From contig OX123196.2 in assembly GCA_944739405.2 (NCBI GenBank), positions 53,978,196-54,042,195 on the forward strand: a stretch of DNA of 64,000 nucleotides. Direction: 5' to 3'. The position numbers and the translations under genes were made by a program. Below, piece by piece: positions 12,415 through 25,280 of this stretch (within the stretch, counting starts at the first letter, position 1; each line of letters begins with the position of its first letter). Source of the stretch: Euclidia mi. Lineage: Eukaryota > Arthropoda > Insecta > Lepidoptera > Erebidae. The notes under the pieces are model-generated. The model was not told where the DNA came from, made no database searches, and worked only from the letters and a program-made list of their open reading frames with translations.

Positions 12415-15400
12415 GCACCCAATTTGGTCCCGAGCACTGCTCGGGATCTTGTTATATTTTTCTCACTCATATTTATTCAATATCTATAATTATATAAATG
12501 ATAACAATGTACTTCTGTTATTGTTATTGCTCAAAAGCGTAGACTAATATATAATAACTGGAAACTCAAAAGTTTCAAGTTACTATTTGTCAATTGTCAT
12601 TTCGTTGCTAGGCGATGACAACGCGTTTTGTTTTATGCAAAAGTATACGCATAACATCGTTAAAATCGTAACAAAAAGTCATCATGCCATGAAACAAAAC
12701 GTAGAAACTACTTTACCCACCTCATAAAATGTTTAACTCTATACTCTAATCTAAGCGTTGTTGTCGTTGTGCAAGAGGACGCTAAATACTTTTAAGTTAA
12801 ATGATTTTATGCTGTTAATTCTGTTCAACAAATTTTAATTAAGGAGTGACTTAAATCAAACGTTACACAAGTGGGCCATGACTTTTCGCTTTTAAATAAA
12901 CTAGACGTCGCCCGCGACTCCGGCCGTGTAAATAACAAACCTTAAACTTCTTTAGGAACCACACTATCAATTGTAGAAAACCGTACAGAAATCCGTTCAG
13001 TAGTTGAGATTATCGCTTTCATACAGACATATAGAATGCCGCGGAGACTTCTTTTTATAATATGTTGGTATAGATGTAGCTGTACATTAAAATAAAAAGT
13101 TATCGTATTTACAAATCATAAGCGTAACGTATAAATCGAGATATACCTGAAACAAACAGGAAAAATACTTATTAATTATCTATAGTGCCCACTTCAACTA
13201 ATGAGCTAACATTTACTAGCATCTGTGTCTACGTTTCCATATCTTTGTATAAACATTACTATCTTGAATACAAAAGTGTGGAGGGGAATAAAATTATGTT
13301 GAGGTACCGTTGTTATTCTATGGGTTTCAGTTGGTGGTGCCTTGTGGTTCTGTAGTCTAGTTATTTCTTAAGTATCTCGGTTTTTTGGCTAATGGCTAGT
13401 CACCGAGCATCATGTTCGAATCGCACAGCAGATGGATGTGGGTGGCACACGATTGGAAGCCTGGGTGTGGCCCATAAAGGTGGCCTATGTCCAGCCATAT
13501 TTGAGTGATCAACTTGATAAGTTGTTATTAGTGTACTTACAGTGCACTCAGAAGGGTTTCGATTGATATAATTATTTTTTGGCAGATAAGAACAACTAAG
13601 CGTGGTGAAAGATGGCCGAAATCTAGACTGCGTCTAACTTCAGCAATTTTTTTTCCTCTTGTCGTATATTCACGATAAAATAAACATATAATCGAGTCCA
13701 CCCTTTCTTTTCCATAATTACTTCCTTATTTCTGAACACCGTTATAAACATAATATTAAACGTTATATTTTCATACCTCTTACAAGATTTTCATATTTTC
13801 CGTAAACCGTTTACCGAAAGAAAAATTGTATAAGGCCGGGGTGATGTTATTTTCTATTTAACATAACATACGATAATTTCTCCTTTGCTTATAAAAATCA
13901 ACAGTGAAAAGACGTATTTGGAATTTATTTTTGCTGGGCAATAAATTTTATGTTGGCATTTAACCGGTAACATTTCAATACTGAAGGTCTTTTGTGGTAT
14001 TACATACAGTATACAAAAAACTTACAAACTTGCCGCGATTTGCAGCCTCAATAATAGTCATGTAACGGTTTTTGATCGTGATATTATTTGAGAGATAAAG
14101 ATGAAATACTCAATTTGAGCCAACCGAAAGTAGCTTAGTACCGATAGCTTAGTGGATATCGCTCATTTGCGACAAGAACGTGTTAACGAAAATATGTATC
14201 GTTATGAAATAATGATACAGTAGAATCTGGCGCATCGCGCTCTACTTGCTAAACGCAGTATTTTTAGCGCCGAAAATGACCGAGTAATGAGGGAAAAGGT
14301 CGGCGACTATCGGTTTAGCGCCATCTCTTTCCGCCCTTAAGTTTAATGCAAGATCGGTTCACGTCAGTTGTCGCTGCTCGCTTGAGGAGGAAAGTGCTGC
14401 CCAATTGCGGCAAAAACGTAACAGCTCATGGTGTCACGGTTTTGATGAAAGGTGAAACAGCTTTTTGTTTTTTTTTATGATTTATTTTTGCAGCTATAAC
14501 GGGACATTTTGTATGTGGGTCATTATTGTAGTAAAAATAGTAATCGCATGCTATGGTTCACATAGGATTGTACCGTTGTTGCTGAAATAAACAATGTTTT
14601 GTTGGTTACTTTAAGATCTTCCGTTACAGTTGATAATAAAAGTACAAAATGTTTGGTCTTAATGTTGGTTATCTCAAGTTAACACATTCTTGATAAAAAA
14701 AAATATTTTTTTACAACGAATAGCTTACAATGTTGCATTAGAAATGATAAAACATTGTCTAATTACAATTTATTTTTGAGATGGAATCACGGTCTAGGAA
14801 GATTGTAAAGCTTGTCCGAGGAATTAATGAACATTCACGTAAGTTATAAAAATATAAACATACTACCGATGCTCGAAATACAAAGGAATTAACACTAGAA
14901 GCGCCGAAGATTAAGATCCCTCGTGAACCGCCGTCGTGACAAATTTGTCCCATTCTATTTATTATTATGATAATTGGTATAAGGCATGAAAGTTATTATT
15001 AAACCAATTCGTTAAATATTCAGAATATGATTATTAAAATGAACTTAAAACAAATTCTTGTCTTAACAAACATAAAAGTACCAAAGCAAATCATGAATTA
15101 AAAATCAAAAAATAGTTTTTTGGTTATAAGTATAATCGTGACAACTTACTGAATAATTCTTATAAATTTTTAAGTTATCTATAAACTAGTTAATATTATC
15201 ATTAGAATAAGTACCTAATACATAAATAATATTCTTTATCAGTGCATATTGCAGACAGTTTTTTACACATGTGGCACTTCACTGATGACTTATTTTTTGA
15301 GCATTTCGACTTTACCTGGCACCTGGTCCGTTTTTCTTGTCTCTCCGTTAGGTATGTTTGCCGGAATTTCCACAAGAATTGTTCTACTTGTTAAATACTT

Positions 15401-17185
15401 CTTTCCCACTTGGTTCGGCGATACACCGAAACCGTATGTTCTAGGCGATTTGGAAAAAATATTAATATTGTGGACTGTATGAGGGCGAGTTCTGATCGCC
15501 TAGGATAGGAAAAGGGAGTGGGCGTTGGGAGTTATAGATACTGGGATTTTGCAGCACACCTACCTTCGTTCTCTCGGCTTGACAAGATGGCTGTCGTCGG
15601 CTCCTTGCAGAATCGGGCTGTAAGCTGATCACTCCGTCTGGATCCAACCCAGAACTACATAAATCACTCCACTTCACCCGCGGGCGGTTTTGTTGCGTTT
15701 ATAGTATAGAAGCGGTAACATTTGGCGGTATTAGGTACACGTGTTCGGCGCAACACGGATGATTCTTGACTGTCTCGCGCGTCGATGGACTCGGCGACGA
15801 ATCAGCGATAGGCGTGCCTTTTGGGAGAAAGGGAGGGAATAAAAAGGATCGCTCGTATTGGACAAGCAAGCGAGGACCGATTGACGTTGATGTAATTTAT
15901 TATCAATAGAAAGGTAGATGGCGCTACCATATCCCCCCGGCCCTAAAGGGTTGCCTTTAAAAAAATAATTTAACTTAGCTATGTTGGATGTACTACCGTA
16001 TAACCCATCAATAGGCTAAGACAGCGATATGATATTAAAATTAATCTAAATTAACTTTAGCGAAACAATTATGACGAAAACTACAAACTAAATACTTAAA
16101 CTAAGAAGTATATCCAACTTCAGGGTAGATCTTACTGAGTTGGAAGCGGACAGAGACGTACAACAGGGCGCACGTAGCTCCCCTTCGCGGTTCTCACGGT
16201 AACAACGCGGGTTGTACCGTCTTTGGAAGTATGCAGTTTCTCTACGATGGCTAACGGCCATGAAAGCGGCGGGGCATTATCATGTATTATGACGACCAAC
16301 GTACCCTCCTGTATAGGGGATGCAGGACTATTCCACTTGGATCTAGCCTGAAGCTGGTGGAGATATTCCGCACGCCAGCGCCGCCAGAACGACTGCACGA
16401 GTTTATCAAGCAGAGTATGTCTCTGGAGCAAGCTTGAAGAGTCTGCTTCAGGAGCTGGAAATGACGATAATGGCACTGTGTTCAGAAAATGTGCAGGGCT
16501 TAACGCGGATGGTTCTGCAGGGTCACTACTCAATGCCGTGAGCGGACGCGAGTTGATCAGCGCCTCGACTTGTGCAAGGACAGTTAAAAGCTCATCGTAA
16601 GAGAGGATCTGTTGACCTATAACTTTGAAGAGATGCGTTTTAATTACTTTGACCATGCTTTCCCAACATCCACCGAAATGTGGTGATGCTGGCGCAATAA
16701 ACTTTCAGTCAATATGATTTATGGAAAGTTCTTTCTGACGACGAGTACGATATTCTTCCCTGAGAAACTTATAAAGGTCGCGTGAATAAGAGCTTGCGCC
16801 CACGAAACAAGTGCCGTTATCCGTATACAAACACTGTATAGGGCCGCGCCGTGAAAAAATCGTGCAGACACCGTGCTTAAATCTGTCGCAACTTCAATAT
16901 GCATAGCGCGCGTCGCTAAGCATGAAAAATACATAGCCAAGCTTTACGGCTTTTAACACCTCGACCACGCACTGGCGTATACTGCAGTGGTCCTGCGTAA
17001 TCACAACCGGTATGTGTAAACGCTTTATCAACTTGAATGACGCGTTGGCTAGGAAGATCTGCCATGGGAGGGAAAGTCGGACGCGGCCGAAATTTGAAAC
17101 AGACGTTACATTTATGTATTCTGTGACGAATTATTCGTCGAGCGGCTAAAACCCAATATTTATGCCTAAGTAAGGACATAAGCAA
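12415..17185. repeat. Array unit C (4771 bp), last of the array
   Basis: Full unit with a small extra insertion (about 8 bp) near 12739. Its BEL portion is not cut at the junction but continues into 17186-17780, which makes it the most informative copy for the element. Confidence 0.9.
15469..15929 (-). repeat. Candidate 3' LTR of the BEL element (unit C)
   Basis: Copy of the same segment next to the most complete BEL fragment, with its start at 15929. The partial unit at the left edge holds only the first ~234 bp of it (positions 1-234). Confidence 0.35.
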
Positions 17186-17780
17186 CTCTGAACCAGCATG
17201 GAGATGCTTCTTGTGATAAAAATCAACAAGAAGGTCGACAACATGATCATGACGCGGTAGAATGCAAGGATGCTTGTAGTTATAAGGTTCATCCGAATTA
17301 GACAGACGACCCCCAACGCGTATGACGCCGTGCTCATCGAGAAACGGCTTGAGCCTAAGAATAGCGGGAGAACAAGGTACATTGTTTTTCAAATTTTGAA
17401 TGTCGTTACTAAAATGAACAGCCTGTACAGCTCATAGTAACTTACATTCTGCAATTTCAAGATCAGTACTTGAAACATAAGTCCCATTAGGTAGGTGCCT
17501 AATGGGACCTATGCCTAAGAAACCTACAGACATAAACGATGGCGCGGAGTAACTTAGACCACGACGACATGCGTAGTTCGAGTGCATAAATCGGAGATTC
17601 TGCAACCTCAGCAATCACGGGATGAGAAACAGACTTCCGTTCGGGTACATCTTCGTCTTCTGCACTGTGGTCAAAGGGTTGCATGGACCACTCTGACGGA
17701 TCATGGGAAATCTAAAAAGGTCCACGATGCCACAATGGATGATGCAGAAGATTAAGTGGAGTAACACCACGAGACATGTT
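16132..17780 (-). pseudogene. BEL/Pao retrotransposon pol, C-terminal part (most complete copy)
   Basis: Reading right to left, the fragment starts in the linker after RNase H, with a CASRG/HPLW-like stretch near 17750-17680. It continues through a zinc-binding region (HLHAG near 17200, then a C-x2-C pair), the integrase core and the C-terminal BEL-type domain ending in LCPLPTQ at 16132. Catalytic residues are visible in three pieces: the Asp of TGCDYAGP, the Asp of TDNGT, and the Glu of CWESMVK. The frame is broken by a slip in a T run near 16930, a second shift near 16850, and TGA at 16705-16707. These lesions recur in every unit, so the copy died before amplification. The 5' part of the element is absent beyond about 17780. 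Confidence 0.9.
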
Positions 17781-18894
17781 GTTTATGAAGGTAGTTACAT
17801 TCATGTTTCATTTAATTAATATATAATTTCGTAAAAATAGTCACTTTACGGCTAATGCAAGGGACTAATAAGAAAATTGAAATCTCACTCGTCCTTATTC
17901 CGATTACCTTTGTCTTATTAATAAAGTACCAGGTCAGTGGCAATTTTAATCAGGATTCTTCAGTGAGAAAGTGTTCTTCCTCTCGTAAAACATAAATATA
18001 TTCCAGTTCTTGGCAAGTCTTTCCACCTCGTCCTTCCACCAAAAGAGATCAATGTTCAAATTTTGGTTGTGTTTGCATACAAATAGTTGGACACAAAAAT
18101 TTTAAAAAAGCCCTTCTAATAGAGACAGAAAAAACAGACTTGATTCTAATAGATCGTGTTTTACAAACGTTCATACTATAAGATTATTTGTCCCTGAGTC
18201 TGAATAAACTTTATATTGCTTGTTGTGGTATTTGTGGGACCCATGACCATTTTAAGGATTACGAAGGTGAAGTTAGGTACCCATTGAAGCTTCAATTTAA
18301 TTGTATCCGTGCAATCGAAGCATTCAAAATGTACAATTATTATAGCTTAGCTCTATCAGCCCGGTATATAAAAAGTCCCAATTTCGGCCATGGTATTCAT
18401 CTTAATACGAAGAGCTACGGTTCAAGTGCGGGTTGTTAAACTTCACATGTCTTTTAAACAAAACACATATTTCGTAATCAACTACCCAATACTCACGTAT
18501 CTGACAATACACAACCATACAAGTTGCAAGCGACATTTGATAAAACATCGAAAAGACCAGTATTTTTTCGAGCAGTTTTCGCCCGTTCGTTCTCGCCCTT
18601 TGTGGTTTGACATGGTAAAACCAACGGCATTTTACACGTTTACTTGTTTGTCGACTATTGGTTTAGACAGCCAGAAGTGAGGTACGATGGCACGTCACTT
18701 TGTTTGCCCGACATTTCCGACGTTTCAGTGGCATACCGGATATTTAACCAAATAGCCTGCGGCCTGGAAAAGGTATATTTAGTTGTTTTGGTGTTAAACC
18801 TGCGTGCCTATGAGGTTAAAATGGTGCAACAGGGATTGAAACGCTGACGAAAAGATTAATGGAATGTTTTTAATTTCCCTGTTCATTTTATGAA
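17781..18894. other. Anonymous AT-rich DNA right of the array
   Basis: Flank between the BEL 5' truncation point and the next repeat. Short open frames here have no recognisable motif. I see no gene, RNA or repeat I can name. Confidence 0.5.
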
Positions 18895-18896
18895 TG

Positions 18897-19216
18897 TATC
18901 TCTCGAGGTGGTAGAGCCTTGCTGATTTCAGCATGAATGGGCCGGCTCGACCGGGGAAGTACTACCCTCTCACAGAAAATCGACGTAAAGTAACAGTACC
19001 TAAACTGTTGCGTTTCGTTCGGTGAGTGAGAGTGCCGGTGGCCCTATCTCTTATTCCTTTTCCCTCATCCCACTCCTTATCCTATCCCTTTTCCCAACCC
19101 CAAGGGGCGGCAACGCACTTGTGACTCCTTTGGTGTTGCGGGTATCCATGGGCGGCGGAAATTGCTTACCATCAGGCGATCCGTCTGCTCGTTTGTCGCC
19201 TATTATTACATTTAAA
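18897..19216 (+). repeat. Dispersed lepidopteran retroelement 3' tail
   Basis: Contains GGTGGTAGAGC, GGTGAGTGAG and the stretch GCTTACCATCAGGCGATC, then ends in an A-rich tail. I know this block as the 3' end of a retroelement family common in Lepidoptera. A related copy lies on the minus strand at 63100-63310. Confidence 0.6.
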
Positions 19217-20034
19217 AAAATAGTTTTATTTTCAGGAGTATTTTATAAAATGAATAGTGAAAGTCTTAATTACTTTTTTCTGATTTCGACAAAGGGGATT
19301 ACACACACGTGTAGGAAGCAAACTGTCATGATAATAGCTATGCATTCTCTCAAAAACTTGTCGAAAACTTGGCGCTTCTCTATATCGCACCCTTTGAAAT
19401 GTAATTTCATGAATGAAATACCGTCCAAACCCATTGAGTTTACGTTTATCGTGTCACTCTGGTTTCGTAACTTATCAATAATCGTTGCACACATCAGAAC
19501 ACATATTGCTTTGAACTACTGTTTGTGGTCAAAGCAAATTGTCAATTGTAAGATAGATGTGAATGTCGTTACAGTTGGATTATGGTGGTGATAAATTTTA
19601 TTCGCGAGATAACATCATGGTAGTTTAGTGCTAGGAATAAAGTTAAGTTGAAAATCATCCACCAAATATCAGGTTCTGTTAGGCGAGTAGTTTTTTATTT
19701 TTTTTATTTAGAAATTGCACAAAACAAATAACAATCTTATTAAAAATAAAAACAATTAAAGTTTATGTTTAGATCTAGATTATTCTAGATTGCAACTCAA
19801 CACATCCCGTCACGCAGTTATGATGCTAACGCGTTTAGGCAATGAGTTAGTAAGTGACTTTTCGCTTTTAAATAAACTAGACGTCGCCCGCGACTCATTC
19901 CGTGTAAATAACAAACCTAAACCTTCTTTAGGAATCACACTATCAATTGTAGAAAACCGTACAAATATCCGTTTATAGTTCTTGAGTTTATCGCTTTCCC
20001 ACATACTGATAGGATGGCGTGGGCACTTCTTTTT

Positions 20035-20838
20035 CATACTTACTTGATACTTGATGGCACGGGCTGTTTCCGCAACTCCACGTCTTGGCGTGTATTTTGC
20101 GTGCGGGTGGGAATGGTGTCGTCATTCCAGCCACCCCAGCTCTTCGAGGAAGGCCAGCAGACTCTTGATGTGGCCCACTGCTTCCCTCAGGGTACTGTGT
20201 CTTGTCAGGTACTGCTGCCTGTACTGTGCGACCTCAGGGCAGTCGAGGAGCAGGTGGGCTGCCGTCTCGTCTGCTGCCATACAGGCCCTGCACAGCGGGC
20301 TGTTGGTGATACCTATAGTAAATAGGTGTTTATTAAGGAATCCGTGTCCTGTGTAGGCGGCCGTGGATTTGTTTAGCTATCTTACCGTCTACTGCGGGAA
20401 GAGCCTCCTTGGCCTGCCTACATGTTTCAATACCAATCCAGGACTGGTTGTGTTGGGTCCTGGTCCTATTTCTTACCAGGTTGCGATAAAATCCAGAAGG
20501 GAGGGGAATAATGGGCTCGGGTCCCACCACCTCTAAAGTGGCCCCTCTTCTGGCAAGTACGTCGGCTGCGTCATTCCTTATAGAGCCACTGTGGCCCTTG
20601 ATCCATTGCAGTGTTAATTTGTTTTGTTTACCTACCTCTGTTAGTTTCTGGTGGCATTCAAGCGTGAGCGCCGAGGTGATAGTATGGCTTTTGAGGGCTG
20701 AGAGGACTGCCTTACTATCTGAGAGGATCCTAATGGATCGTTCCCTTACCTCACGTGCCATGATTGCTGTGGCAGCTAGGATTATGCCAAAACATTCGGC
20801 CTGGTAGACCGTGTTGTAGGCTCCCAGCGGTGCTGCGA
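20035..20838 (-). mobile_element. 5'-truncated LINE with RNase H, flanked by an 8-bp target duplication
   Basis: An ~804-bp insertion splits the 19852-21561 repeat. TTCTTTTT flanks both ends (20027-20034 and 20839-20846), as expected of target-primed integration. The element reads on the minus strand and is cut at its 5' end inside the RNase H domain. Confidence 0.85.
20122..20838 (-). pseudogene. LINE RNase H and C-terminal zinc-knuckle fragment
   Basis: The first part shows RNase H features: Glu in YQAECFG, Asp in ILSDSKAVLS, LQWIKGHSG, and the final Asp in RNDAADVLARRG. The first catalytic Asp lies upstream and is lost by truncation. After a frameshift near 20370 the reading continues as GHGFLNKHLF, then C-x2-C (LCRACMAAD) followed by His and Cys, ending in WLE with TGA at 20122-20124. 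This domain order is that of the RNase H-bearing LINE clades (I, R1 and LOA-like). It is not functional. Confidence 0.85.
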
Positions 20839-21561
20839 TTCTTTTTTTAAAATATGTATAGATATAGCTGCATTTAAATAAAAAGTTATCGTATTTACAA
20901 ATCATAAGCGTAACGTACACATACTTCGAGGTATACCTGAAACAAACAGGAAAAATACATATTAATTATCTATAGTGCCCACTTCAACTAATGAGCTAAC
21001 ATTTACTAGCATCTGTGTCTAAGTTTCCATATCTTTGTATAAACATTACTATCTTGAATACAAAAGTGTGGAGGGGAATAAAATTATGTTGAGGTATCGT
21101 TGTTATCCTATGGGTTTCAGTTTAGACACCATTATAAACATAATATTAAAGAAAATATTTAACGTTATATTTTCATACATCTTACAAGATTTTCATATTT
21201 TCCGTAAACCGTTTACCGAAAGAAAAATTGTATACGGCCGGGGTGATGTTATTTTCTATTTAGCATAACAAGTGATAATTTCTCCTTTGCTTATAAAAAA
21301 TCAACAGCGAAAAGACGTATTTGGAATTTATTTTTGCTGGGCGATAAATTTTATGTTGGCATTTAACCGGTAACATTTCAATACTGAAATTATTTTGTAG
21401 TATTACATGCAGTAAACAAAAAACTTACAAACTTGCCGCGATTTGTAGACTCAATAATAGTTATATGACGGTTTTCGATCATGATATTTTTTGAGAGATA
21501 AAGATGAAATACTCAATTTGCGCCATCCGAAAGTAGCTTAGTACCGATAGCTTAGTGGATA

Positions 21562-24500
21562 TACCATCTGACTTATATGCAGGTATTAAATTGTTAATTC
21601 ATGTTTTCCCCACGTTAAGCCGTTGGTCTCAGCTCTCATGAAGATCTTTATCAGTCGTTACGGTGTGAGTACCCTCAAATAAACTAATACTGGTCTATAC
21701 CATATAATATCGCTTTACCTTTGGGTTACAGCGGTCAGACGGTAGTCGCATTGTGGGAAAGCTGATAATTATAATTACGATGACCTAATTTGCACCGACC
21801 GACGGTTCGCAATGGGTTTCACAAGCCGTGATCACGCGTGTCTACTGATATAAGCCGTGTTACCTTTGCCAAAATGTCTAATATATTTTATAGATGTCCC
21901 AGCCGACACGCTTCATTAGTCGTTTAATTAATAGCCTAGCCTCTTTATTCAACGACGCCTTTCAACGAATGTCTTAAATTACCTAAAGATTCTTGTCCTA
22001 AAGATTCTTGTCCTAAGAAAAGAACCGGCCAAGATAGCTTTAGGTGCCTTCTGAACCTCGTAACACGCTGTGATGTAAATTCCTTAACGAGCGGTCCCCC
22101 ATCCATGTACTGACCTTTACAGTGCTAAACATTACCGACCTATACCAAACGGCAAATCAAGTAACGCCACGAGGCTTGAAAGTTACATATATGCTTACAT
22201 GGTAATATTAAATGGCAATGTCTCCATAAACTATGCCTTACAAATCGTCAGTACGATTAGTTGTCCATTGTTGCGTGAAAGGAAGATAAACCAACACGCT
22301 TTCACTTTTATACTGAAAATTATAATGCTACACCGGTAATCGATGTCATTTGCTCTCTATTGACGTGCCGGAACCCTGATTTCTCATTATTACGTCAACT
22401 TAAGTGACTTTCAAGTTATCTAGGTAGCTTTTAGCTTGGTGCAACTTAACATGTAATTGCAAATAAGTTGAAATATAAAATGTGTAATTATGTTTAAACC
22501 TTCAATATTTTCACATTTTATAAAAAAAGTAATATGTGTATTTAAAGCAAACTACACATAGTATTTTATCCAATTAGATTTTACCATTTAGGAGTTGTTA
22601 GGCGACAAACACACAGTGAGAAGAACTACACTGTTATTTATTAATAAAACGCTGGAAATCTGTTATCTGGGACAGTGGTTGGAGCGAGACTTTGTAAATG
22701 TCGAGCAATTAACTTGCTCTGATTTTGCCATTATAGAACACAAGTTACGCATCTATGTATATAGAACACTGGACACTCAGGATATTGGTGAAAGCCGTAA
22801 AACAATCCGTTCTGTAATTAAATTGTTGAGCTTATCGCTTTCATGCAGACAGACAGACAGGAAGAATAGGGGGAACGATATTCATTATAGATCTTCGTTT
22901 ATGTAAGTAGTTTTGAATGCAAATGCTGTCTTTGATGACTTGGCTAACAAAACTTTTTATGTTCTATCACGGTACTCTACAAAACTGGCACAGCATCATT
23001 TCGATAACAATTCGTGTCAACGTCAAGCGTCTAACTTATGGCTCTTAAAAACAGCTTTACTTCAAATCCACGGTTGACTTCATAAAATATTACATTTTGA
23101 ATTCAGAATAAAACGTTTGAAGTAACGATCGGTGTTGCCAGGTCCCTGTTGTGTGGGAAATGCTGACAGATTAAAAAACATTCCGGTTATAATGGTATGC
23201 ATTTGTGATGATGTATATTTTTGTTTTGTTTTAAGGATATGGATGCTGTGTTTGGGGACTGAATATTTTAGATTGAAAAAGCATACTTTTTTTTGTCGAC
23301 CCCCAAGGGGTACCCAAACCCCAAAGGGTCCATTTGATGAATCAGTGAAAGGAATGGAATATGAACAAGCAGGCATGTTAAATGGGCTGACAATAATTCT
23401 GTAGTCTCTGTTAAAATGCATGAAGAAAGAATCTCTTTGTTTATCAATTTGAGTTACTTTTAAAGTATGGTCGGGATATTTTTACCGCAATAAAAATAAT
23501 ATTACCACTGTTGCAAATATAACACTCTGCCATTACTGACTGGCTGACAAACAACGCACAACTAATGAACCTGAAATGTGGCTCCGTTTGTTACTTGTGG
23601 AGTGTAGGGGCTCTAAGGGAGTAAAATTTCCCAAGTGGAGGAAACCGCGGGTGGACTCCACTTTAATGTAAGACACAGGTCACTGCTCAACCATAAAAAA
23701 TACAAAACGATTCTAACACTATCACACCATTATACTTAGGCCTATTACCCACACTAGTACAAAAATAACCGGCGAACTAAAACACCCGGACATAGCTAAT
23801 CCCGATTACATGCATATGTAATTCCCTTAGTGATCCCGGCGGTTAGATGTTCGTGTAAGGGATAACATCAGCCGTTACGAGAGAAACAACCCATTGATAT
23901 TTAAATTCTTTACATAGACGTCGGCTTCATAACTAAGTATATGTAATTAATTTTATTGTATTTTGATTGTCTCTTTTGATAGAATGAGATCATGCTTCGA
24001 TTTGAAACTATATTTTTACAAGTTTAGAAGTTTGTTTGATAGTCTGAAGTGAATGCAGTCATTAACTTAGTTTAATAAAGACAACTATCACACTAGGAAT
24101 TAATTCTGTGTCGCTTGGGAGTTTACAAACATTCAATCAACAGACAAAAAGGGCACCAAACAGCAATTAATGGTTTACAAATAGTGTTGTCTCGTGTAGG
24201 AATCGAACTCACGGCACTCGATGCAGCGCTAAGTGGTGAGATTGATGCTTAAGGCAATACGCTATCCGTACATTGCATTAATATTTATGACCATGCAGTC
24301 AAAACATAGACTTGACGATCATATCATTCATATGCATGCTTTAGTAATTTGTCACTTCTTGTGCGAATAATTGCAGTTCGCATATAACGCAAATAGATTT
24401 AGCTCTGTCCACGAAGAGGCAAAGCGGTATTTATGTAGATGCAGCCTCGGCATGTCATCAATCAAGCGTACGGCGCGGTCTTAAGCATATCCAACCTTAT

Positions 24501-25064
24501 ACTTACTTGACGACACATATGTGTCTTTAACTATAGCTGGCATGCAACCAACGAAAGAAGTAGAAAGTCAGCCTCAATAGTCGATAGCTAAATCAAATAA
24601 CGCGTCGCTTACCTTTATTAAAACTTGATCCATTTATAAGAAAGAATATCCAATATACAGAATCCACATCGACATTTAATATATTCTTGTGTATATGCAG
24701 AACAATACCTGCTTTCTATTTTAGTCACAAAAAACTAGAACAAATCAACAATATAGGCTAAATTCAGACACACTTAAAAAGGATAAAATTCAGTCTTGAT
24801 TCTGTTTTTCACACTAAAACCGAAAATATGTTTCCATATAAGCGTTTGGGTTGGTTTTAGATAAAATTCAGTTTGGTGCGTACAAATGGAGCAGAAATAT
24901 GTATGCAACAACGATCTAGTTACCATAATGCGGCAGACTTACAAATTGAAGTAACAATAATACCGAGTTCGCTCCATGTTGTGTTTAGACGTACACAGGT
25001 AAAGTTCAAAGTGTGTATTATTGTCAAATATCGACAATCTTGAATTAATTGGATATTTACCTTA
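21562..25064. other. Anonymous AT-rich DNA with weak repeat traces
   Basis: No gene seen. At 21612-21720 there is a copy of a dispersed family (ACGTTAAGCCGT then AAGATCTTT) also found near 44590, 53480 (minus) and 55044. Around 22760-22870 the phrase CTTATCGCTTTCATGCAGACAG resembles the end of another lepidopteran repeat. Around 24195-24255 a degenerate tRNA-like head (GGAATCGAACTC on the plus strand, hence a B box on the minus) may be a SINE relic. The frames at 23080-23421 lie on both strands and look fortuitous. Confidence 0.4.
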
Positions 25065-25225
25065 TTTTTACCCGACTACGGCAAAGCCAAAGGAGGGTTA
25101 TGATTTGGACAGGCTATGTATGTATTATAATTATGTATGTATGCACACGTACATACATATGTTCATCTGTTCCCTTATAGCTCCTAAGCTACTTATCGGA
25201 ACTCGACAGATGAGGTGTTGTTAGG
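25065..25225 (+). repeat. Dispersed repeat fragment (CCCGACTACGG family)
   Basis: CCCGACTACGGCAAAGCCAA, then GTATGTATG-type simple sequence, then TTCCCTTATAGCTCCTAAG. This word order is common in lepidopteran repeats. Boundaries and class are unclear. Confidence 0.45.
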
Positions 25226-25280
25226 ACCGTCTTGGTTGTCCGCTGAACATAGGCTACGTGACGTGTCACAAAACTAAATG

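Larger units (their letters stand above)
1..17185. repeat. Head-to-tail array of ~4.7-kb units carrying a dead BEL/Pao pol fragment
   Basis: Aligning the first 17.2 kb against itself by eye gives unit starts at 1491, 7687 and 12415. Three full units of 6196, 4728 and 4771 bp follow a partial unit that enters from the left edge. Copies are nearly identical, differing by scattered substitutions and small indels. The longer first full unit is explained by a 1427-bp insertion plus one 4-bp target duplication. In plus coordinates each unit has about 450 bp of anonymous DNA, a middle segment related to 19852-21561, more anonymous DNA, a candidate BEL LTR and the 3' part of BEL pol in reverse. The array stops at 17185, where the last copy continues into BEL sequence absent from the others. 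A recent tandem duplication fits; an assembly artefact cannot be excluded from sequence alone. Confidence 0.93.
19852..21561. repeat. Diverged single copy of the middle segment of the array unit
   Basis: Homologous to 1946-4657 of the array, starting at GACTTTTCGC and ending at TAGTGGATAT. It lacks the ~390 bp present at about 2406-2795 in the units and lacks the 1427-bp element. It carries its own ~800-bp LINE insertion at 20035-20838. The match is clear but visibly more diverged than units are from each other, so it is an older dispersed relative. Confidence 0.85.

Noticed and set aside
19022..19591. 189-codon plus frame
   Set aside because: Its first part is the dispersed retroelement tail at 18897-19216 and the rest has no motif.
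23080..23421. 113- and 90-codon frames on opposite strands
   Set aside because: They occupy the same bases, neither has a motif, and composition looks non-coding.
24195..24255. Possible tRNA gene on the minus strand
   Set aside because: A B-box-like word is present but no cloverleaf can be drawn; at most an old SINE head.
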